Shown here piece after piece: positions 34,683 through 45,614 of a stretch of DNA of 64,000 nt (position 1 is the stretch's first letter; the number at the start of each line of letters is the position of its first letter). Location of the stretch: assembly GCA_014529385.2 (NCBI GenBank), contig CM043947.1:118054087-118118086 (forward strand), written 5' to 3'. A program made the translations under genes and the position numbers. Origin of the DNA: Adiantum capillus-veneris (taxonomy: Eukaryota; Streptophyta; Polypodiopsida; Polypodiales; Pteridaceae). The notes under the pieces are model-generated. The model had not been told where the DNA came from and searched no databases. It worked only from the letters and a program-made list of their open reading frames with translations.

Positions 34683-36125
34683 AGAAATACATTTCTACTC
34701 CTCGAAGAGTAGATTATGGAATCCCTCTTTGCCCCACATAAGGAAAAGCATGGGATTTATACATGACCTTTCTTATTATATGGGTGAGTAACACATAGCC
34801 TATTTCCGTTTGGAAGATAACCATCCTTCAAGGTGAATGGTTCTTTTTTCTTCTCTAATGCAAAGGCTGTAATTATGTACTTAAAGTCTTGGTCAATAAC
34901 ATAGTCATCTATCATAAAAGATAGATCATTGTGAGTTGCTATAGACACTACATTTACCCTTGGTCATTGTGAAACTGCATCAACCACTTGGTTGTGCTTT
35001 CCAGCAATGTAATCAATATGAAATTTAAATTGTGAAAGAAAATTTTCCCACCTCATTTGCTTGTTGGAGAGCTTGGCTTGCATCATGAATTTCTTGAGGC
35101 TTTGTGATCCATTCGTAGGATGATTGGAGCCCCCAAGAGATAGTGCTTCCATGTGTCGAGGACATGTAGAACAGTTAAAAGCTCTTTCTCATAAATTCCC
35201 AAGACCCGTTCATTTGTTTTGAGCCTTCGGCTCTCATATGCTATGGCATGCCCTTCTTGAAGCAAGACTGCTAAAAGGCAATCACCAAAACCATCACATT
35301 GGACCTCAAATGACTTTGAGAGATCCTGCAGTATAAGGACTAGTTGAGAGGTAAGCTTCTCTTTGGTCTTGTCAAAGGCATTTTGTTCTTTAGCATTCCA
35401 TGAGTACTTAATGTTCTTCCTTGTTAAGTCATGCAATGGTCCTACTATTTGACAGAATTTTGCTATGAAACGTCTATAGTATGCACACATACTAATAAAG
35501 CTTCTTAGCTCATGTAGATTCCTTGGATTAGTCCATGCTTTTATTACCCCCAACTTTGATGGATTCATACATATAATATCTTGAAAGATAATGTGACCTA
35601 AATATTGAATCTCTTGTAGGAAAAATACACTTTTCTTTTGATTAATGAAAAGCGTATTCTCTCTCACAACTTGAAAGATTACCTGGAGGTGTCACTTGTA
35701 CTCCTCATGAGAATTCGGCCTGAAAATTTTTGTCCATCATGAGTTTGAATGCGGCTGGAGCATTTGTCAGGCCAAAACTTGTAACTTATTAAATAGATCT
35801 TCTAGTCACGGCATGGGAAATTGTTTTTTTTATAGTGATCCTATTTAGTGCTCTATAGTCGACACACATGTGATATGTGCCATCTTTCTTTTGCACTTAA
35901 AATACTGGTAAACAGAATGGAGAGGAGCTAGACCTCACCATCCCTTTTTCCACCAATTCATACACTTGCCTCATGATCTCCTCTTGTTGACCTTGTGAAA
36001 CTCAATAAGAAGGTTTATTAGGCAGTGAGCTTCCTAGTAGAAGCTCTATTGCATGGTCATCCTCCCCTCGTTTTGGAGGTAGCTCACTAGGGATGTCATC
36101 AATGAAAACTTTGTCCCTTAATAGT
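34683..36125 (-). pseudogene. G1 RT-RNase H-integrase, duplicate Y
   Basis: Second copy of the G1 pol core. RT starts near 36110 (VFIDDIPSELPPKRGEDDH), then a broken KKDGTYHMCVDYRALNRI stretch and a longer open frame 35667-35083 (YLGHIIF, LHELRSFISMCAYYRRFIAKF, SFEVQCDGFGDCL). RNase H closes with FKFHIDYIAGKHNQVVDAV (35010-34970). The integrase N-terminus begins at 34948 (THNDLSFMIDDYVIDQDF). The catalytic RT stretch between about 35810 and 35700 is damaged. Its twin is 43270-42126 plus 36521-36126. Confidence 0.8.
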
Positions 36126-36521
36126 CTTTTTGATAGGCATAGAGTGTGTTTTCTTGCTAAGCCTATCGATTGAAACAATCCAAGTTGCTTCCCTCCATCA
36201 AGTTTTAACTTTTGGCATACCATGCATTTTGAAACATACTCTTCATGGTTGGTTTACTTTTCAAGGTAGGCCAAAAAAAATACATTTTTACTCCTTGAAG
36301 ATTAGATTATGAAATCCTTCTTAGCATGGGATTCATACATGATTTTCTTATTGTATGGGTGAGTAACACATAGCCTATTGCCGCTTGGAAGATAACCATT
36401 CTCCAAGGTGAATGGTTCTTTTTTCTTCCCTGATATGCAAAGGCTATAATAAGTACTTAAAGTCTTGGTCAGTAGCATACTCATCTATCATAAAAGATAG
36501 ATCATTGTGAGTTGTTATAGA
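36126..36521 (-). pseudogene. G1 integrase N-terminus, duplicate X
   Basis: Continues the RNase H of copy X across the insertion at 36522-42125: VITTHNDLSFMIDEYATDQDF..., KKEPFTLENGYLPSGNRLCV and HPYNKK, matching 34948-34757. At about 36120-36126 it passes abruptly into the RT start of copy Y, at a shared CCTTAATAG word, which marks the duplication junction. Confidence 0.75.
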
Positions 36522-36653
36522 TGTGGACCCCTGGGGACTCCCGTGTCCGAATCCTCCACCCAACCTCCCTTTTATAGCCTCTTGGCCCTAGGATCCCTTC
36601 TCCACTAGGCAGCCGCCAGGTCCTTGACCTCCAGGGCAGCCCTTGGCCTGACA
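36522..36653 (-). mobile_element. 3' short LTR (132 bp)
   Basis: TGTGGACCCC...GGCCTGACA with a TATA box (minus strand) at about 36568-36577. It abuts the polypurine tract to its right and the ATAGA target duplication to its left. Confidence 0.88.
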
Positions 36654-36668
36654 TTACTCCCCCCTTAG

Positions 36669-39600
36669 AAGCATTTTCGTCCTCAAAAAAAACACAAGTG
36701 GTAGTATCGTCGTAAGAACACTGATGTTTTCCTTATTGGCATCTCATACGCAAGCCAATTGTGTTTATGATATTTCGTGTAGCGAGGAGGTTCAATGAAA
36801 CCAAGAGCAACATCTTGATTTTCAACATTGTTGTCCTTTTGCAACCAGGTGTATCTAAATGGTAACTCACTTTTTAACTCACTTGAGTACTTTAAAGGAG
36901 TAACCACAACTAAAAGGTGTCTAAAGGCATAACCAGTTTTTAGACTTTCTGAAAGATACTAGAAAAATGCAAGAAAACCTTGGTGCAAATTTCCATCAAG
37001 TTGTGAGCCAAATTCCACTCGCATGGGTATCTTGAAAATCTCATAGCTACTGGGGGACAGAATAGGGAGTTTCCTCATGTCAAATTGCTGAACATTTTGG
37101 AACACACAGAACTACATGTTTGCCCCTAATGAAGGTTGCCTGCCAACATACTTTGTCAGCACACCTATTAAGTCCTTGACTTACGAAACTATTGAAATGG
37201 TATCCAACCCCACCACAACAGGTATTCAAAGTTGAAAACCTTACTTATGCAAATTCTAGAATAGGGAGAGAATCGTCCATTCAGAATGTATTGTGCTAAC
37301 GTATGCTCTTAGCAAATCGTTTCACAAAAATTACTTGTAAGTTGCCCATCCAACACGGGATGAATAGCAGCAGTAAGAGTGAGGTGCTTCCCCCAAGCAC
37401 TTACAGACAGTCTTCCACAACTGACGATAAATTATGACTCAACCATTGAGTATCCAGCCATATATTTGATATGGAGTGGAAACAACCAACAAGGTTGAAA
37501 GCGGGTTGGACTGGAGTAAGCTCATAGAGCTTAGACCATCCAACCACAGACACCCATCTTGAGCCAATACTAGGCACGGTGTAAACTCATGATAAATCTC
37601 CAGTAGAGATTGCACTTGCAGTGCAAAAAGGTGTAGAAAGAATAAAGTCCATGAATTTTCATGCTGCTCCAAATAAATCAATGTTAAACACTAGGGCCCA
37701 TAACACCTAGTGTGCATGCATTTAACACAAACCTATCCAAACCGCAATTCCATGACGAGACTTTCCACGGTACATTCAGGAAAGCCGAGCAACAAATGTT
37801 GGACCATAACAGAATGTGACAACCCAGTCACACCTAGGTACCAACCATGAGACATTCTCATGAACATAGCATACTTGGCTATATGTAGAAACGATCCTCC
37901 GTTAAGGTGGTTTCACCGCACTTGTAATCGGAACAAGTTTGTACGTAGTCCACGAAAATTTTTGGCCACTGAAGTTGTTCCTGATACAGTGTGCGCCAAA
38001 TGGTCTAATAAACGGATGCGACCAGCACGTAGGGACATCGTCGCGGCACATTATTAGGAATTAGGCACCAGTGTCAGGCCAGAGACTCATATTCGCCACA
38101 TCTAGAATATGTCTCAAATAAGGATGGCCGAAAAAGCGACATCCATCAAGTACAAGATATACTTGTGTGTGTAGGTAACTGCAAAACACTCCGCGACAAG
38201 AGTGAGAGGGACCCTCATGATCATTGCTCCACACTAGCTAAACCGAACTCCTTGAGTTCCTAGACCATGTTGTATCCCATGTGACAACATGTGCCAAAGC
38301 GAACCCTACAAGTGGGTTCATAATAGCATAATGCAGAAATGTATATTGGACACGACGGCCCAAAATACTTTGTTAACAACATACCCTTGGCATGTCTCTG
38401 AAACATTCAATTGTATTTATACGAGTTGAAAAAATCAAACAAATCATATGTAAAAATGGAATAACACCAAAGCAATAGATGCGTACTTGGGGAATGAACC
38501 TCATGTTCACTTACCCATATTCAAATGCACAAGAGCATGTCTCCCACCTGTGGAAAAAAAAAACAAGCAACATTGCACTGGGTACCCTGGGTGTTGCCTT
38601 TGAAATCCAAACCCTTTGGTTATAATAGGCTACGTAGTCAAAACCCTTGGTAAGACCCTTTATAGAATCTGCTCAATTAGCAAGTAACGATAACCAGCTC
38701 AACTAGCAGGTAATGATAACCAACATAGTCGACCGTGTATAAAATGATTGGAATCAACTTGAAAAGTTGAATTTGTCCACTACCCCCTGGTAGATTGGGG
38801 ACTTCTTTCTTCGAAAATACAACTAGGATAGATCAAGTTGTGATCTTGAATGCCTATGGGGTGATTTAGTAAACACCCGTTGGGTCTTACCCCAAAAATG
38901 TGATGCCATAGACACTCATAGTGCTATAGAGAGAACGAGAGATCCACACACGTGAGATGCCTAGCTCGTATGAATAGCCATGTTGTCTCAACTATTTACT
39001 GCCTCTAGACTCTGCGGTATAGATTAGCTGATGTGAGTTTAAGATTGAATGCCAACAGTTGGGTAGTACCCAAGATCTGACAATGACTCTTAGCCAGTGT
39101 GTGTGTGGCTCATAGCCCTTATGGAAATTAGTGTTCAATCAACGAATCGATGAAGACTAATTTAGATGGCGTCTTGCCCTATTTGTAGCTGAGAGTTAGA
39201 GCACCTTGGCTCAGGCTAACTCCCAAACAAATATCTTCAGAATATTCTTAGAATTTTTCATTATCCTTGGAGATAAATAAGAAAGAGAGAGAGAGAGAGA
39301 ATGTTGGGCTGAGGAACTTTCCTTAAGTTACTACCTAGTATATACTGCACCCATGCTCGTGTGCATCTTATGTGTAGCGTGCAGCATATCCTATAAGCAT
39401 GCAACAAGTTGGTTGTAGAATGCTCTCATCGAGAGAGGTAACAGAAAACACAAGTCACATCTTGCCCCACCTACCATGTAGGGGATCGTGACTGTACAAA
39501 AATGACTGAAATATGGCACTTTGCCGGTGAATTAAGTCTTAAATTTAGATTCCTTTTAGTGTTGTTGTGTGTGGGCAGTAACCAAAAAATCATGTTAAAC

Positions 39601-40722
39601 AATCCAAAACTTATCTTGTCCATGACAAAGTGTCTAGGGTTATAGTGGAAGCATATTGCATGAGGCGGTAGAATTGAATCTACCTAGCTAGCATGACGTG
39701 CATGCATAATTTTAAGCCCTTGGCAAAAATGATTGCCTCAAACGTGAGAGCCAAAACCATAAGTGCCTTGCACAGATGTACTGGGAGGGATTATGTGAGT
39801 GATATTCCCTATTTTGCCAGTTCCCCAAACTTGTGTGCCACTGCCCTTGATACCAAGTCATTGGGCAGTACCTTGGCACAAGGGAGAAACCTTGCTTCAT
39901 GTAAAAGTGTCAAAGCACTTTGCTTTGCACAAAAGTAGTAGTTTCCAATGTAAATGTATAAACATGGAGAAATAAACAATAATGAACATGGTCTAACCTA
40001 TCATCCTACTGTAACCAGTTGTCTGGAGATGCCAAAGGAAAAGCTCACTCAAATGTAGATCATAACCATCTCTGTTGCGCAAGAGAAAGCTGGCCTAAAA
40101 TATCCTGCAGGCATATGGAGAAATTCCCCAAAGGCGTGTGCTCATAGCAGACCCCAAACGGGAAAAATCTCAATGCAAGATTCGTAAATTGAAGCCTTGA
40201 TTCACATAAATATGTTTGTGCTGAGAGCCAACGGATGTGGCTGCAGATATCATGACCAAAAGAGTCGACCATGTCGAGAACCAGTATTGTGTGGTAAGCA
40301 TCCTCTAGCAACGTGTAGAAACAGTGACAAGGAGTCGGCCATGCCAAGAAACTTGCTGCCTTCAACAAGTCCAGTAATAGGCCATGCCTGTCTCCTTGAG
40401 ATACTAAAAAATTGGCCTGTTCCATCAATGTATGCAATAAAATTTGAGTGCTTATGAGAATTTTCACAAGCCCTGCTTGTGTTTGGAGTGCTTAAAGTGC
40501 ATTCACCTTTGTTGCTTGATAGAAATATACAGCATGGTTTGGGACATTTGGCCAAACAAACTGGAAAAAAAAACTATGCACACCTTATTAATCACATGCC
40601 TCAACCTGTCTGTATCCTTGTTGATGGCAGCCTTGCTTGGTTTTGTATATCTGTAATAAGCCTTGCTCACATGAAATTTTGATAACAACACTCTTAATTT
40701 ACATCAATCAACGCGTCTTGAA
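36669..40722. other. Interior of the short-LTR element, no gene recognised
   Basis: About 4 kb without a supported gene on either strand. Many frames of 60-135 codons occur (for example 40467-40060 and 37681-37439, minus), but none shows a family motif or consistent codon pattern. A short (GA)n tract lies at 39285-39300. Confidence 0.4.
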
Positions 40723-41124
40723 TCAATCAGTAACATCATCCTTGTCGTAATCTCTTTGTCGAGATTGCTCCATGCTGGAAGACATGGCCTTGCCATTGGC
40801 TTCCCAATTGCGAATGTTAGCATGACTTTTATCTGCTTTGGTCCCGACATCATTCTTTGAAATCCGAGAGTACCGTTATCTTTGATCGAGTGGTAAAGAC
40901 GTGTACAATTTCACAGCAGACCGACGATGAAGACGGTGCTCATGGCGGCCCATGATATGCTCGAAGACCACCGCGCCAAAAACCAAAGGGAACCAGCACT
41001 GCAAGGCACTTGTGTTCGGGCCCACCATGGAAAAACCCTACACCTTGGATGCCTTGCATAGCCCATGACGGTGGCCTTTGGCGCATGATGACATGCAACA
41101 TGCTGGAGCACAATTGTCGCTCAT
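40723..41124 (-). pseudogene. Protein-like frame inside the short-LTR element
   Basis: A 134-codon frame from ATG 41124 to TGA 40723 broken by one TAG and one TAA. It begins cysteine-rich (CAPACCMSSCAKGHRHGLC), passes through a hydrophobic stretch (ALQCWFPLVFGAVVF), then a long charged tail (KADKSHANIRNWEANGKAM, ending DYDKDDVTD). No family is recognised. It could be a captured host gene fragment or a degenerate accessory protein; competing frames exist on the same strand. Confidence 0.25.
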
Positions 41125-41701
41125 CCATGGGATGTAGCCTCGCATGCATAGCATGGGCTACCACCCTTAGCAAACACTGATTTGGAACGGCATGCAAAAG
41201 GTAATGATGGTCTACAGAGTATGAAGATGAAGTCTCGAGATGGATCGGGGGCAATAGTGATGCTTTGAATGCTCACAAACGGATTGATGTCCGACACTCC
41301 GCATGGAGTGTGCCTCTTAGCAGGGGAGGTTGCCCAAAAATTGGATGCCCTAGTAAAACAAACATAACAAAATAATTAAAAAAGTATGGAAGCTTATTGT
41401 GAGCGATGGCAGCCAATTGCGCAGGAGTCGTGGAGGCAGTCTTGCCCATTGCAGTGCTCGCCCTAGTCGCGGCCCTGTGTCGGGAGTTGGCGATCTCCGC
41501 CTTCTGCTCCCATCAAATCCTCCTGCAAGCGATTTGGTGGAGGTTGAGCTTTGCTCCCTCCCTTCCGCAAGCGTCCTTACCCACGGGACTTCCCTGTCAA
41601 GCAGTCCCTCTCACACAAGTACCCTTCCTTTATACAAGGGGCCATGCCCGCCCCACATCATGGAGAAAAAGGTCTCCTCAAGGATCTTGCCCACGATTCT
41701 C

Positions 41702-41703
<2 letters not shown>

Positions 41704-41780
<77 letters not shown>
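41704..41780. repeat. (GA)n microsatellite, about 77 bp
   Basis: Uninterrupted GA tract just inside the primer site of the short-LTR element; (CT)n on the element's transcript. It generates the spurious RERERE frames at 41399-41877. Confidence 0.98.
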
Positions 41781-41784
<4 letters not shown>

Positions 41785-41848
41785 CATCATGCATCCCTCC
41801 TCCATAGCTCCTTGCTTATCCCTCCTCTCCACCTGGCTCTGATACCAA

Positions 41849-41991
41849 TGTGGAACCTTGGGAATTTCCGTGTATGAATCCTCCGCCCAACCTCCCTTTT
41901 ATAGCCTCCTGGCCCTAGGATCCCTTCTCCACTGGGCAGCCGACGGCCCTTGGCCAGGTCCTTGACCTCTAGGGTAACCCTTCGCCTGACA
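41849..41991 (-). mobile_element. 5' short LTR (143 bp)
   Basis: TGTGGAACC...CGCCTGACA, one base from the primer site. It differs from the left LTR by a 10-12 bp insertion (GACGGCCCTTGG) and scattered changes. Confidence 0.88.
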
Positions 41992-42125
41992 TTTGGGAAC
42001 TGCCGTGTCCGAATCCTTCGCCCAACCTCCCTTTTATAGCCTCTTGTCCCTAGGATCCCTTCTCCACTCGGCAATCAGCCCTTGGTCAGAGGTCCTTGAC
42101 CTCCAGGGTAACCCTTGGCCTAACA
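41992..42125 (-). repeat. Extra tandem LTR copy
   Basis: A third LTR copy follows head-to-tail. Its start reads TTTGGGAACTG instead of TGTGG, so it is not a normal terminus, yet the ATAGA target duplication follows this copy and not the previous one. The tandem state was therefore present at integration or arose later by LTR recombination. Confidence 0.85.
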
Positions 42126-43270
42126 ATAGATAACACATTGACCCTTGGCCATCGTGAAAGTGCATCGATCACTTGATTGTGCTTGCCAGCAATGTGAGCA
42201 ATATGAAATTTAAATTGCGAAGAAAATTTGCCCACCTCATTTGTTTTTCGAAGAGCTTGGTTTGCGTCATGAAGTTCTTGAGGCTTTGTCATCCATTCGT
42301 AGGATGAATGGACCCCCAAGAGATATTGTATCCACGTGTCTAATAGATATAGAACGGCTAGTAGATCGTTTTCATATTTTCCCAATGCTCGCTTATTAGA
42401 GCCGATTCTCGACTCACATATGCTATGGCATGCCCTTCTTGAAGCAAAACAGCTCCAAGGCAATCATCACAAGCATCACATTGGACCTCAAATGGCTTTG
42501 AGAGATCTAGTAGTCTGAGCACAAATTGAGAGATAAGCTTCTCAAAAGCTTCTTACACTTTTGCAGTCCATGAATACTTAATGATCTTTTTTGTTAAGTC
42601 ATGTAATGGGCCTGCTATTAGCGAATTTTTCTATGAAGCATCTATACCATGCACACATACCTATAAAGCTTCGTAGCTCCTGTAGATTCCTTGGATTAGG
42701 CCATCCTTTTATTACCTCTAATTTTGTTGGATCCATACAGGTGCCATCTTAATGTGACCTAAATATTGAATCTCTTATAGGAAAATTTCACTTTTCTTTT
42801 GATTAATGAAAATCGTATTCTCTCTCACAACTTAAAAGATTACCTGGAGGTGTCACTTGTACTCCTCAAGAGAATTTGAGTGGCCTGATTTTTTTTTTCA
42901 TCATGAGTTTGAATGCGGCTGGAGCATTTGTCAGGCCAAACTTGTAACTTATCAAATAGATCTTCTATCCGAGGCACGAGAAATCTTTCTTCTGATTATA
43001 GTGATCCTATTTAGTGCTTTATAGTCTACACACATGTGATATGTGCCATCTTTCTTTTGCACTAAAAGTACTAGTGAACAGAATGGAGAGTAGCTAGGCC
43101 TCCCCATCCCTTTTTCCACCAATTCAAGCACTTGACTCATGATCTCCTCTTGTTGAACTTGTGAAACTCAGTAAGGAACTTTATTAGGTGGTGAGCTTCC
43201 TGGTAGAAGCTCTATTGCATGGTCATCATCCCTGGTTTTGGAGGTAGCTCACTAGGGATGTCATCAATGG
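42126..43270 (-). pseudogene. G1 RT-RNase H, duplicate X
   Basis: First copy of the duplicated pol segment in transcript order. The RT N-terminus lies near 43270-43190. LVEKGMGRPSYSPFCSLVLLVQKKDGTYHMCVDYKALNR is encoded at about 43125-43010; further RT sequence is heavily frameshifted. RNase H (42463-42126) has LGKYENDLLAVLYLLDTW and FKFHIAHIAGKHNQVIDAL. The frame continues at 36521 beyond the short-LTR insertion. Confidence 0.8.
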
Positions 43271-43595
43271 AAACATCTTGGAATCCATTTAGGAAATTAG
43301 AAAACTCTTATTCCTCTTGATTTCCTTTATTGCTACTTGTGAAAACATTGGAATCATTTATAGATTCTCCAACAAAAGTCATATACGCAAAAGTAGATCT
43401 TTTCATGGACTTATCAAAAGAAAGTGTATTTACCAAGGATATGGTCTTCCCGACTCATTAGAATCTATATACATGCCTTTTTTCTATAACTGGAATAAAT
43501 TCTCCTTTCAAGGAACTTCATAGTGGCAGCCATGTGAGTGAACCATGGTGCCCCTAGGATAACATCCTCATGTTGGAGAGGAGAGATTAAAAAAA

Positions 43596-43790
43596 TTATA
43601 TGTGGACGTAGCTTTGGACATGAAGCCTCAACTTCCCAATCAAGGGAGTAACGGAGGCTTGTTGTCCCTTGAAAGTTGTATCAGTAGTTATAGTATCTCT
43701 CATCTTAAAATCTTGAATGCCCAACTTGGTGGACAATTCTGTTGATATGAAGTTGTGAGTAGAGCCAGGGTCAAACAAAATTAAGGCATC
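43596..43790 (-). pseudogene. G1 aspartic protease
   Basis: A 60-codon remnant reading FDPGSTHNFISTELSTKLG, the retropepsin signature of chromoviruses with DPG in place of the more common DSG/DTG. It lies between gag and RT as expected. Confidence 0.8.
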
Positions 43791-43798
43791 ATGATCCC

Positions 43799-45085
43799 TT
43801 ACCTTTCCCCAAGCATAGGAGAGAGGTGATCCTTTGCAATGAGCATTCTCTTTGGAGCTTTGATAGTGGAAGCTCTAGGAGTCTCATTGTTGCAAGCATT
43901 TCTCTTGGGGCAAGAACGATAGCCATGTTCTTGCTCCCCACACTTAAAACATTTGTGGTCCTTGCGAAAAGCTTCAAGCTCTTCTTGAGAGAGTTTACTT
44001 TTACCTTTGTAAACTCCCTTCTCCTTGGACAATTGTTGTTGTTGTTGTTGTTGTTGGAATTGCCTTGAGAAGAATTTTGGGCATTGATTTTCCTCTTTGC
44101 ATCACTTTTGTCTTTTCTTTCCATGGGCTTGACATTCCTTCTAGCCCCTTGTTGGAAATTGATGTGCAAAGCAACCATAGTATGGTGGATTACTTCAACA
44201 ATAGAACCACGTCGTTGGGAGTTGATGTACTCTACCATCTCTTCAAGTACTATCTTTTGAATGACAGTAGCCTTGAGATGTAAATCCCAAAACTTGTCCA
44301 CATATTTATGGATAGACTCATTGGAGAGAAGCTTCAAAATTTGCCATTTGATAAGCACTTTGTACTTTGCATCACTTGCAAGGAATTTCTTCATTATGGA
44401 AACTTGTAGAGTTTTCCATGTCTTTGAGGCTTCGCCATTGCCATGAAGGCTAGCCCACCATTGACGAGTAGATTTTTGAGATTGCATAGCTACATGATGT
44501 AGCTTGGAGGACTCTGTGAAGCCCTCATCTCCAAAGGGCACATTGAATTGCTAGATGAAGGCCAATACCTTGTGAGTGGCACCAAGGTTGCCATCATAGG
44601 TAATAAGAGATACTCTATCCTCCCTCTTTGAATTTCTTGAGCTTTTGGGACCTTCTCCACGTAGGGTAGGATTTGCGATGTCCTCCTCTCTTGTGTTCTC
44701 TAGGAGAATAGCTATTTATTTTGTCAAAAGAGGAGGAAGGTGAATAAGAGGGAGAAGAGGGTGACCTCTTTCTTACCCTTTTCTTCCTTTGTTTCCTCTC
44801 TTCCCTTTCGGAGTGATGAGGAGAAGGACTGTGGGCTGACCATTTCCTCTTGGGAGGAGTTGGTGATCGTTTAGACCAACGTCTTCGTAGAGCCACATCT
44901 TTAGAGGAACTTAGGGATTCATTACTTTCTCATTATTTGGATTCCTCCTCTCTTATGGGAGAGAGTCTTCTTATGGGAGTCTCATCAAGAGGCCTCCTAA
45001 GCTCTCTCTCCTCTTGGAGAGGAAGGGAAATGCCATAAGCACGAAGTTATTGAATAACTTTGGCTTGCAAAGTAGGGTTGCCCAT
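43799..45085 (-). pseudogene. G1 gag
   Basis: Gag starts at ATG 45085, with nonsense codons in its first 70 residues. It contains an Arg/Ser-rich region (44896-44615) and then the gag core (STRQWWASLHGNGEA, SIMKKFLASDAKYKV, HKYVDKFWDLHLKA) in 44541-44060. A trinucleotide tract (TTG on plus, 44034-44055, encoding poly-Asn) precedes a frameshift; the CCHC knuckle CFKCGEQEHGYRSC lies in the shifted frame (44032-43799). Repeat slippage is the likely cause of the shift. Confidence 0.82.
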
Positions 45086-45599
45086 AGCTTGCTACAACCT
45101 AGACAAGATAATTGGCAAACATGGGGGCATCATCATTAGCACCCTTCATTTGCAAAATCAAAGTTATCAATGTTTATTCTACTCTCTTGGTTATTGTCAG
45201 GCATGCTAAATAAACTTATGTATAAAATTACTTTGTACTTTGGTACCCTCAAAAACCTTAGTTGCTACTCTTCTTTACCTTTGAAAATTAGCTCTCAAGC
45301 AGCCATACCCCTGGTGTTTAGACACTGTTGATTGCAAAGACTAGTGGAGAGGGTCTAACATTGCTCGCTTGATTATAGTTCCTGTTTGCACTTTCTAGTA
45401 GCTCAATAATGATTAATACAAAGGCAAGCCCCAAGAGACTCCATTATTAAGACTATAGTTCCCAATGGTGTACCTCGAACTAAGTCCTTCTCAACCAAAA
45501 TAATAGATCGCTGTCTACTTACCGTATTGCAATGAATAGGTCCAACCTTTCATGGACAACTTAAGGACCTCTCTTCTTCAGAAAGAAAAGAGAAACCAA
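45086..45599 (-). other. G1 5' leader
   Basis: Untranslated leader between primer site and gag. No repeat or structure of note. Confidence 0.5.
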
Positions 45600-45600
45600 T

Positions 45601-45613
45601 AGCTCTGATACCA
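45601..45613 (-). other. G1 primer binding site
   Basis: TGGTATCAGAGCT on the minus strand, one base from the LTR: complementary to the 3' end of initiator methionine tRNA, as in most plant LTR elements. Confidence 0.92.
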
Positions 45614-45614
45614 A

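Larger units (their letters stand above)
36522..42125 (-). mobile_element. Large element with very short LTRs, in G1
   Basis: A 5.6-kb insertion bounded by exact 5-bp duplications ATAGA (36517-36521 and 42126-42130). Left LTR 36522-36653 (132 bp), right LTR 41849-41991 (143 bp), plus an extra tandem LTR copy 41992-42125. Minus-strand orientation is shown by an initiator-Met primer site (TGGTATCAGAGCCAGGT, 41831-41847) and a polypurine tract CTAAGGGGGGAGTAA (36654-36668). Each LTR has TATAAAAGG. The 5.2-kb interior has no recognisable gag, RT or integrase, so it fits a non-autonomous class such as LARD, but with TRIM-sized LTRs. Confidence 0.85.

Noticed and set aside
41399-41877. Three overlapping frames with long Arg-Glu repeats
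   Set aside because: They are translations of the (GA)n microsatellite at 41704-41780; no domain flanks it.
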